Source: CAYYWV01 sp964531525
GTDB taxonomy: Bacteria; Pseudomonadota; Alphaproteobacteria; JAAXGF01
Direction: 5' to 3'
Length of the DNA: 6,304 nt
NCBI GenBank assembly: GCA_964531525.1
Contig: CAZHDF010000195.1
Coordinates: 1-6,304 of the forward strand
Part shown: piece by piece, positions 1 to 6,304 of the stretch
Layout of the letters: every line of letters begins with the position of its first letter
Position numbering within the stretch: the stretch's first letter is position 1
Notes under the pieces: generated by a model
Databases searched by the model: none
What the model saw: the letters and a program-made list of their open reading frames with translations, nothing else
What the model was told of the DNA's origin: nothing
Translations under genes and position numbers: made by a program

Positions 1-2
1 GC

Positions 3-1511
<1,509 letters not shown>

Positions 1512-1514
1512 GCG

Positions 1515-1521
1515 AAGGAGG
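1515..1521 (+). promoter_or_regulatory. Shine-Dalgarno of the methyltransferase gene
   Basis: AAGGAGG lies 7 bases before the ATG at 1529 and fixes that start. It sits in the 17-base gap after valS, which leaves no room for a separate promoter in the gap itself. Translation from a valS read-through transcript is therefore likely. Confidence 0.8.
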
Positions 1522-1528
1522 CCGCCCA

Positions 1529-2446
1529 ATGAGCGCCATTCCTGTGGTTCCGCTCCCCGACAACCGGGCGGCGCTGATGGACGGCGGCACCGGGCGCGAG
1601 CTGCGCCGCCGCGGGGTGCCGATCCTGGAGACCATCTGGTCGGCCAACGCGCTGCTCGTCGCGCCCGAGGTGGTGCGCGCCGTCCACGCCGACTTCATCG
1701 CCGCCGGCGCCGACATCATCATCGCCAACACCTATGGCGTGATCCCGAGCGACCTCGCCAAAGAGGGCATCGAGGACCGTTTCGAGGAGCTCAACTTACT
1801 CGCCTGCCGGCTTGCGGCCGAGGCCCGTGACGCCGCCGGGCGCGACGTGCTGATCGCAGGCTCGCTGCCGCCGCAGCGGGGGAGCTACCGGCCCGATCTG
1901 GTCGCCCCTTTCGACGAGATCGAGCCGATCTACCGCCGCCAGGCGGCGATCCTCGCGCCCCACGTCGATCTCCTGATCTGCGAGACCATGTCGAGCGCGG
2001 CCGAGGCGCTCGCCGCCGCGACCGGGGCAAGCGCCGCCGGGATTCCGGTCTGGGTCTCGTGGACGCTGCACGAGGACCGCTCGGGCCGGTTGCGCAGCGG
2101 CGAGACGATCGCGGAGGCCGCGGCCGCGATCGCGCATCTCCCGGTCTCGGGCTTCCTCGCCAACTGCTGCGCGCCCGAAAGCGTCACCGCCGCGATGCCC
2201 GCGCTCGTCGCCCTCGGCCCGCAGCCTGCGGGCGGCTACGCCAACACCTTCCAGCCGGTGCCCGAGGACTGGACGCTCGACGGCGAGAAGGAGACCGACG
2301 GGGTGAGCCCGCTGCGCGACGACCTCGACCCCGCGGCCTACGCCGCCCACGCCCGCGACTGGCTGGAGGCGGGCGCGCGCATCGTCGGCGGCTGCTGCGG
2401 CACCGGACCCGAGCACATCGCCGCGCTCCGCGCGCTGATCGACTGA
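1529..2446 (+). CDS. Homocysteine S-methyltransferase family protein
   Basis: A 305-residue protein of the Hcy-binding domain family (MmuM, BHMT and the MetH N-terminal module). These enzymes use a zinc-bound homocysteine thiolate to accept a methyl group and form methionine in the cytoplasm. The whole protein is one TIM-barrel-type domain. Visible motifs: DGGTGREL at residues 18-25 (family norm close to DGAMGTEL), NTY at 67-69, GSLPPQRGSY at 111-120, ICET at 150-153, NCC at 212-214, and GGCCGTGPEHI at 287-297. The expected zinc ligands are C213 (or C214), C289 and C290, so all three are present. Length fits stand-alone MmuM-type enzymes, and no cobalamin or folate module follows. The methyl donor cannot be read from sequence; S-methylmethionine, betaine or another sulfonium compound are all possible, so no symbol is given. 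The start at 1529 is supported by AAGGAGG 7 bases upstream. Co-directional with valS and probably co-transcribed with it. Confidence 0.9.
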   Translation: MSAIPVVPLPDNRAALMDGGTGRELRRRGVPILETIWSANALLVAPEVVRAVHADFIAAGADIIIANTYGVIPSDLAKEGIEDRFEELNLLACRLAAEARDAAGRDVLIAGSLPPQRGSYRPDLVAPFDEIEPIYRRQAAILAPHVDLLICETMSSAAEALAAATGASAAGIPVWVSWTLHEDRSGRLRSGETIAEAAAAIAHLPVSGFLANCCAPESVTAAMPALVALGPQPAGGYANTFQPVPEDWTLDGEKETDGVSPLRDDLDPAAYAAHARDWLEAGARIVGGCCGTGPEHIAALRALID

Positions 2447-2448
2447 AG

Positions 2449-2471
2449 GCCGCGCCGGTTGCGGCGTTCTT
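2449..2471 (+). terminator. Possible weak intrinsic terminator after the methyltransferase gene
   Basis: GCCGC at 2449-2453 can pair with GCGGC at 2461-2465 around a 7-base loop, followed by GTTCTT. It begins 2 bases after the TGA stop. The stem is only 5 bp and the T tract is broken, so in such GC-rich DNA this could easily be chance. Confidence 0.22.
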
Positions 2472-2499
2472 GCGGGAGGCGCGGGCGCGGGATTATCTT
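2470..2499 (+). promoter_or_regulatory. Possible sigma-70-like promoter for ilvD
   Basis: TTGCGG (2470-2475) and TATCTT (2494-2499) are separated by 18 bases. The -35 keeps the TTG core and the -10 matches TATAAT at four of six positions. GATTATCTT is the most AT-rich spot in this gap. Transcription would begin near 2506, giving a leader of roughly 30 bases before the ilvD ATG. This is too short for a leader-peptide attenuator, and I see none. Suggestive only. Confidence 0.3.
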
Positions 2500-2520
2500 G
2501 CCCGGGCGATGATCTCAAGG

Positions 2521-2528
2521 GGAGGTGA
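2521..2528 (+). promoter_or_regulatory. Very strong Shine-Dalgarno of ilvD
   Basis: GGAGGTGA is complementary over eight consecutive bases to the 16S rRNA anti-Shine-Dalgarno and sits 6 bases before the ATG at 2535. It decides the start and suggests high translation initiation, the strongest such site in the window. Confidence 0.85.
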
Positions 2529-2534
2529 CCCACC

Positions 2535-4268
2535 ATGACCGAACGGACGCCGAGGATCGACAAGTCGAAGCTGCCCAGCCGGCACACCACGGTCGGGCCG
2601 GAGCGCGCGCCGCACCGCTCGTATCTCTACGCCATGGGCGTGACCGAGGAAGAGATCTATCAGCCCCTGGTCGGCGTGGTCACCACCTGGAACGAGGCGG
2701 CGCCGTGCAACATCTCGCTCGCCCGCCAGGCGCAGGTGGTGAAGAAAGGCGTGCGCGCCGCGGGCGGCACCCCGCGCGAGTTCACGACCATCACGGTCAC
2801 CGACGGCATCGCCATGGGGCACGCGGGCATGAAGTCGTCTCTGGTCTCGCGCGAGATCATCGCCGATTCGGTGGAACTCACCATGCGCGGCCATTGCTAC
2901 GACGCGCTGGTCGGGCTCGCGGGCTGCGACAAGTCGCTGCCTGGGCTGATGATGGCGATGGTGCGGCTGAATGTGCCTTCGGTGTTCATGTACGGCGGCT
3001 CGATCCTCCCCGGCCGCTTCAGGGGGCGCGACGTGACCGTGGTCGATATCTTCGAGGGCGTCGGCCAGCGCGCCGCCGGCAAGATGAGCGACGAAGACCT
3101 GCACGAGCTCGAAATGGTCGCCTGTCCTTCGTCGGGCTCCTGCGGCGGCCAGTTCACGGCCAACACCATGGCCTGCGTATCCGAAGCCATCGGGCTCGCG
3201 CTGCCGGGCTCGGCGGGCGCGCCGGCGCCCTATGAGTCGCGCGACCAGTACGCCGAGATGTCGGGCGAGGCGGTGCTCGACCTGCTCGCCAAGGGCATTC
3301 GCCCGCGCGACATCGTGACCCGCGAGGCGCTCGAGAACGCGGCCACCGTGGTCGCGGCGACCGGAGGCTCGACCAACGCGGCGTTGCACCTGCCGGCGAT
3401 CGCCAATGAGGCGGGCATCGACTTCGACCTCCACGATGTGGCCGAGATCTTCAAGCGCACGCCTTATATCGCCGATCTCAAGCCGGCCGGAAAGTACGTG
3501 GCCAAGGATCTCTACGAGGTCGGCGGCGTGCAGGTGGTGATGAAAGAGCTGCTCGACGGCGGCTATCTGCATGGCGATGCGCTCACGGTCACCGGCAAGA
3601 CGATGGCCGAGAACCTCGCCGACGTGACCTTCCCCGAGAACCAGGACGTGGTCTACAGGGTCTCCGCGCCGCTCTCGCCGACCGGCGGGGTGGTCGGGCT
3701 CACAGGCAGCCTCGCGCCCGAAGGAGCGATCGTGAAGGTCGCCCATATGTCGGACGACAAGATGAAGTTCCGCGGGCCGGCGCGCTGCTTCGACTGCGAG
3801 GAGGACGCCTTCGCGGCCGTCGTCGGCGGCGCGATCAAGGAAGGCGACTGCATCGTCATCCGCTACGAAGGCCCGAAAGGCGGCCCCGGCATGCGCGAAA
3901 TGCTGTCGACGACCGCCGCGCTTTACGGCCTCGGCATGGAGAACGTGGCGTTGATCACCGACGGTCGGTTCTCGGGCGGCACCCGCGGGCTCTGCGTCGG
4001 GCACATCGGCCCTGAGGCGGCGGTCGGCGGCCCGATCGGCCTTCTCGAGGACGGCGACATCGTGGTCATCGACGCCAAGAAAGGGACCATCGACGTGGAG
4101 CTTTCCGAGGCCGAGCTCGCCGCCCGCCGCAAGGCGTGGACGCCGCGCCAGACCGACTTCGGCTCGGGCGCGCTGTGGCGCTACGCCCAGACCGTCGGCC
4201 CCGCCTGCAAGGGCGCGGTGACCCACCCCGGCGCGCGCGCCGAGACCCACGTCTACGCCGATATCTGA
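2535..4268 (+). CDS. ilvD: Dihydroxy-acid dehydratase (IlvD)
   Basis: This enzyme dehydrates 2,3-dihydroxy-isovalerate and 2,3-dihydroxy-3-methylvalerate to the keto acids that give valine (and leucine, pantothenate) and isoleucine. It is a cytoplasmic Fe-S enzyme of the IlvD/Edd family. The protein has 577 residues, normal for the family. Three cluster cysteines are in place: C58 (EAAPCN), C131 (GCDKSLPG) and C203 (SGSCGG). This spacing, with a Cys in the PCN motif, fits the [2Fe-2S] type. Magnesium-site candidates are D90 (TVTDGIAMGH), D132, K133 (the lysine that is carbamylated in characterised relatives) and E455 (GPGMREM). S480 in GRFSGGTRG matches the catalytic base serine. The GCDKSLPG and GHIGPEA contexts favour true DHAD over sugar-acid dehydratases or Edd. 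An additional cysteine pair, C418 and C421 (CFDCEED), lies away from the cluster site. The start is fixed by GGAGGTGA. It lies 88 bases after the methyltransferase gene and 80 before the MlrC-like gene. Confidence 0.95.
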   Translation: MTERTPRIDKSKLPSRHTTVGPERAPHRSYLYAMGVTEEEIYQPLVGVVTTWNEAAPCNISLARQAQVVKKGVRAAGGTPREFTTITVTDGIAMGHAGMKSSLVSREIIADSVELTMRGHCYDALVGLAGCDKSLPGLMMAMVRLNVPSVFMYGGSILPGRFRGRDVTVVDIFEGVGQRAAGKMSDEDLHELEMVACPSSGSCGGQFTANTMACVSEAIGLALPGSAGAPAPYESRDQYAEMSGEAVLDLLAKGIRPRDIVTREALENAATVVAATGGSTNAALHLPAIANEAGIDFDLHDVAEIFKRTPYIADLKPAGKYVAKDLYEVGGVQVVMKELLDGGYLHGDALTVTGKTMAENLADVTFPENQDVVYRVSAPLSPTGGVVGLTGSLAPEGAIVKVAHMSDDKMKFRGPARCFDCEEDAFAAVVGGAIKEGDCIVIRYEGPKGGPGMREMLSTTAALYGLGMENVALITDGRFSGGTRGLCVGHIGPEAAVGGPIGLLEDGDIVVIDAKKGTIDVELSEAELAARRKAWTPRQTDFGSGALWRYAQTVGPACKGAVTHPGARAETHVYADI

Positions 4269-4280
4269 GACCACCGAGGC

Positions 4281-4336
4281 CCGCCGCGGACGGTCGCGCC
4301 GGCCCTGCTCCGGGTCCGCGCGCCGTCCGCCGGCGG
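4281..4336 (+). other. Long imperfect hairpin in the ilvD-mlrC-like gap
   Basis: The arms 4281-4305 and 4312-4336 pair in blocks of 5, 8, 5, 2 and 3 bp, total 23 bp, closed by a 6-base loop (4306-4311). Four single-base bulges (4294, 4300, 4315, 4331) are the only interruptions, and only one pair is A-T. It starts 12 bases after the ilvD stop and its 3' base includes G4335 and G4336, the first two bases of the next gene's Shine-Dalgarno. No T run follows (the next bases are AGGAGCGTTTCC), so it is not a classic intrinsic terminator. Possible roles, all inferred: protecting the ilvD 3' end, an RNase processing site, partial termination, or damping translation of the downstream gene. Confidence 0.6.
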
Positions 4337-4340
4337 AGGA
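4335..4340 (+). promoter_or_regulatory. Shine-Dalgarno of the MlrC-like gene
   Basis: GGAGGA lies 8 bases before the ATG at 4349. It settles the start: the frame stays open upstream into ilvD (to an ATG at 4136), but that extension is arginine- and proline-rich and antagonistic to the ilvD frame. The first two G residues are also the end of the hairpin at 4281-4336. Confidence 0.75.
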
Positions 4341-4348
4341 GCGTTTCC

Positions 4349-5869
4349 ATGGCGACCATCGCGGTCGGCGGCTTTCAGCACGAGACCAACACCTTTGCGC
4401 CGACCAAGGCGGATTACGCGGTTTTCGAAGAGGCCGACGGCTGGCCCGCGCTCGCCCGCGGCGACGCCCTGTTCGATGCGGTCGCCGGCATCAACCTGCC
4501 GATCGCGGGCTTCATCGATGCGCTCGCCGGCGCGGGCCATCGGCTCGCGCCGCTGCTCTGGTGCTCGGCCCCGCCGGCCGCCCATGTGACAACCGACGCC
4601 TTCGAGCGCATCGCCGGCATGATCTGCGACGATCTCGCGAAACTGCGCGGGGTGGATGCGGTCTATCTCGACCTCCACGGCGCGATGGTGACCGAGGCCC
4701 ACGAGGACGGCGAAGGCGAGCTGTTGCGCCGGGTGCGCGCCGTGGTCGGGGCCGAGACGCCGATCGTCGCGAGCCTCGACCTCCATGCCAACGTAACGCC
4801 GGCGATGGTCGCCCGGTCGAGCGCGCTGGTCGCCTTCCGAACCTACCCCCACGTCGACATGGCCGAGACCGGGGCGCGCGCGGCGCGGCTTCTCCGCGAC
4901 ATTCTGCGTCGGGGGCTGCCGCCGGCCAAGGCGATGCGCAAGATCGACTTCTTCATCCCGATCACCGGCCAGTGCACGCTTTCGGGGCCGGCGCGCGAGA
5001 TCTACGAGGCGCTCGCCGCGCTCGAAGCCGAGAACCCGGAGATCGCCTCTCTTTCTTATGCGCAAGGCTTTCCGCCCGCCGATATCCACGACAACGGGCC
5101 GGCCGTGCTCGCCTACGCCTGGAACGAGGACGCGGCGGCCCGCGCGGCGGATGCGCTGTGCGAGGCGGTGGTCTCGCGCGAGGACCGCTTCCGACTCGAG
5201 GTCTACGACGTCGAGACCGCGGTCGCCCGCGCGCTCGCCAACCGCTCGGACAAGCCGGTCATCCTCGCCGACACCCAGGACAACCCAGGCGCGGGAGCCA
5301 ACGGCGACACCACCTGGATTCTGGAAGCGCTCGCCGCCCGCGACGCGCCCCGCGCCGTGGTCGCCACCATCTGGGATCCAGAGACCGCGGCCCAGGCCCA
5401 TGCGGCGGGCGAAGGAGCGGTCATCGCGCCCCGGCTCGGCGCGCGCTCGGGCCTTCCCGGCCATCGCCCCTTCACCCGGCCGATGGTGGTCGAACGCCTC
5501 GGCGACGGCCGCTTCACCGGGACCGGGCCGATGTGGAAGGGCGCGCGCATGGACTTGGGTCCGATGGCCTGCCTCCGGGTCGCGGAGTCGCCGGGCCGCG
5601 AGGTGCGCGCGCTGGTCGCGACCCGCAAACTCCAGGCCGGCGACCAGTCGATCTTGCGCCATCTCGGGATCGAGCCCGCCGCGGAACGCATCCTCGCGCT
5701 CAAGAGCTCGGTCCACTTCCGCGCCGACTTCGAGGAAATCGCCGCCGAGATCCTGGTCGTCGCCGCGCCGGGTCCGAACCCGGTCGATCCCAGCGCGCTT
5801 CCGTATACGCGGCTGCGCGAAGGCGTGCGCCTCTTGCCGCTGGGCGCGCCTTTCCGGCGGCCGCGCTGA
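4349..5869 (+). CDS. MlrC-like M81 family metallopeptidase
   Basis: A 506-residue protein of the MlrC family (peptidase M81; N-terminal DUF1485 plus C-terminal MlrC domain). The founding member, from Sphingomonas, hydrolyses linearised microcystin and its tetrapeptide with a zinc site. Most homologues sit outside microcystin gene clusters and have unknown substrates. Motifs seen: GGFQHETNTFAP (residues 7-18, with E12), YLDLHGAMVTE (106-116), SLDLHAN (142-148), FRTYPHVDMAETG (163-175), FPPADIHDNG (241-250), DTQDNPGAGANGD (308-320), and a C-terminal SSVHFRADFEEIA (453-465). The likely metal ligands are D144, H146 and H168, whose spacing equals that reported for MlrC, with E12 as a possible fourth catalytic residue. 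No signal peptide or membrane segment is visible, so it is probably cytoplasmic. The start at 4349 is set by GGAGGA. No mlrA, mlrB or mlrD homologue is in the window. It may share a transcript with ilvD and converges on the GFA gene with a 10-base gap. Confidence 0.92.
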   Translation: MATIAVGGFQHETNTFAPTKADYAVFEEADGWPALARGDALFDAVAGINLPIAGFIDALAGAGHRLAPLLWCSAPPAAHVTTDAFERIAGMICDDLAKLRGVDAVYLDLHGAMVTEAHEDGEGELLRRVRAVVGAETPIVASLDLHANVTPAMVARSSALVAFRTYPHVDMAETGARAARLLRDILRRGLPPAKAMRKIDFFIPITGQCTLSGPAREIYEALAALEAENPEIASLSYAQGFPPADIHDNGPAVLAYAWNEDAAARAADALCEAVVSREDRFRLEVYDVETAVARALANRSDKPVILADTQDNPGAGANGDTTWILEALAARDAPRAVVATIWDPETAAQAHAAGEGAVIAPRLGARSGLPGHRPFTRPMVVERLGDGRFTGTGPMWKGARMDLGPMACLRVAESPGREVRALVATRKLQAGDQSILRHLGIEPAAERILALKSSVHFRADFEEIAAEILVVAAPGPNPVDPSALPYTRLREGVRLLPLGAPFRRPR

Positions 5870-5879
5870 AGCGTAAACC

Positions 5880-6281
5880 CTACTCGTACCCTGGGAGATG
5901 GGCGTCGATGCGCAGCCAGGGCACGCGCTCCCGGCTGTAGACATGCTGGGATGGAGCGAAGTCGCCGGGTCGGTCCAGGGTCGCGACGGTGACGTGAACC
6001 TCGCCCGGAAAGCGCTCGGCCTCGTAAGTCAGGGGCGAGCCGCAATCGCCGCAGAAGCTGCGCACAACGCCGGGTGAGGAGGCGTAGCGGACCGGCGTCC
6101 CCTTCGTGACCGTGAAGCGGTCGGCCGGGAAGCCCGCCCAGGTCACGACCACTCCGCCGCTCGCCCGCCGGCAGCTCGCGCAGTGGCAGTGGACGACCCA
6201 CTTCGGCGCGCCCTGGCAAGCGTAACGGATGCGGCCGCAAAGGCAGCCACCCTCGTGGCGCAGGCTCGCCGCGCTCACCAT
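5880..6281 (-). CDS. GFA/CENP-V domain zinc-binding protein; start uncertain at window edge
   Basis: A small protein of the GFA (glutathione-dependent formaldehyde-activating enzyme-like / CENP-V) family, a beta fold binding two zinc ions. Counting from the ATG at 6281 (133 residues), the seven typical cysteines are all present: C13 and C15 (GGCLCGRIRY), C32, C34 and C37 (HCHCASC), C77 and C80 (FCGDCGSPL). The tail ends in VPWLRIDAHLPGYE, where relatives carry a similar W-x-x-I-D segment. The family name comes from a Paracoccus protein proposed to catalyse S-hydroxymethylglutathione formation; most members are uncharacterised, so a formaldehyde role should not be assumed. Start: ATG at 6281 is chosen because GGCLCG usually lies close to the N terminus. 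A GTG at 6302 in the same frame would add 7 residues, and the frame runs open to the window edge. No clear Shine-Dalgarno is seen before 6281, so the true start may be further upstream. Convergent with the MlrC-like gene. Confidence 0.88.
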   Translation of the reverse strand: MVSAASLRHEGGCLCGRIRYACQGAPKWVVHCHCASCRRASGGVVVTWAGFPADRFTVTKGTPVRYASSPGVVRSFCGDCGSPLTYEAERFPGEVHVTVATLDRPGDFAPSQHVYSRERVPWLRIDAHLPGYE

Positions 6282-6304
6282 CCCGGGACGTCGAGCGCGC
6301 ACCA

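Noticed and set aside
2535..4268. Reading the IlvD/Edd protein as a sugar-acid dehydratase (for example arabinonate or xylonate) or as Edd
   Set aside because: GCDKSLPG, the PSSGSCGGQFTANTM stretch and the C-terminal context match dihydroxy-acid dehydratases. The sugar-acid enzymes I recall differ clearly around the cluster motifs (for example GCDKTTP).
2493..4274. 593-residue minus-strand ORF opposite ilvD
   Set aside because: It lies entirely over a gene with clear family motifs. Its composition (rich in H, R, A, G, D, no recognisable motif) is what the complement of a high-GC gene gives when third positions align. No Shine-Dalgarno or family signature supports it.
4136..4348. N-terminal extension of the MlrC-like protein back to an ATG at 4136
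   Set aside because: The added 71 residues are R/P-rich and overlap the ilvD 3' end by over 130 bases. The family N terminus (GGFQHETNTF) lies right after the ATG at 4349, which has its own GGAGGA.
5857..5864. GCGGCCGC palindrome at the end of the MlrC-like gene, considered as a terminator stem or site
   Set aside because: An 8-base palindrome has no loop to form a useful hairpin, has no T run after it, and is expected by chance in DNA this GC-rich.
4561..5940. 459-residue plus-strand ORF in a second frame of the MlrC-like gene
   Set aside because: Extremely arginine-rich, low-complexity translation typical of a frame-shifted high-GC gene. It also continues through the opposing GFA gene.
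4253..5944. 563-residue minus-strand ORF opposite the MlrC-like gene, overlapping both neighbours
   Set aside because: Same high-GC shadow effect. It also runs over the start of the ilvD-mlrC gap and the end of the GFA gene, and shows no domain.
5203..6240. 345-residue minus-strand ORF across the MlrC-like and GFA genes
   Set aside because: It overlaps the GFA gene on the same strand in another frame and lacks the zinc-cysteine pattern; shadow ORF.

Overview
The window looks like a piece of chromosome from a GC-rich alphaproteobacterium. The evidence is the very high G+C with strong G/C preference at third codon positions, and the character of the encoded proteins. The dihydroxy-acid dehydratase in particular reads like the IlvD clade I remember from Bradyrhizobium-like organisms; that is recall, not a search. 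All genes are ordinary core or accessory metabolic genes. I see no mobile element, CRISPR array, tRNA, rRNA, phage gene or defence system.

Layout, left to right. The window opens inside valS, of which only the C-terminal 502 codons are present (3-1511, +). After 17 bases comes a homocysteine S-methyltransferase family gene (1529-2446, +) with a good Shine-Dalgarno. An 88-base gap holds a weak possible terminator hairpin, a weak possible promoter and a near-ideal ribosome binding site. It leads into ilvD (2535-4268, +), dihydroxy-acid dehydratase of branched-chain amino acid synthesis. An 80-base gap, most of which can fold into one long imperfect hairpin, separates ilvD from an MlrC-like M81 metallopeptidase gene (4349-5869, +). 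Ten bases after that gene ends, a convergent gene on the minus strand encodes a small zinc-binding GFA/CENP-V-domain protein (5880 to 6281 or beyond); its true start lies at or just outside the window edge. No stretch over 300 bases lacks a gene.

How the genes may work together. The four plus-strand genes are closely spaced and co-directional, so partial co-transcription is plausible, with ilvD probably also having its own promoter. There is a loose amino-acid theme: ValS charges tRNA with valine, IlvD makes the keto-acid precursor of valine (and of isoleucine), and the methyltransferase would make methionine from homocysteine. The MlrC-like enzyme and the GFA protein have no obvious link to this theme.

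The most noteworthy non-coding signal is the hairpin at 4281-4336: 23 base pairs interrupted only by four single-base bulges. Its 3' base overlaps the Shine-Dalgarno of the MlrC-like gene. I found no convincing evidence of an undescribed multi-gene system. The very long ORFs on the opposite strand and in other frames are high-GC shadows.
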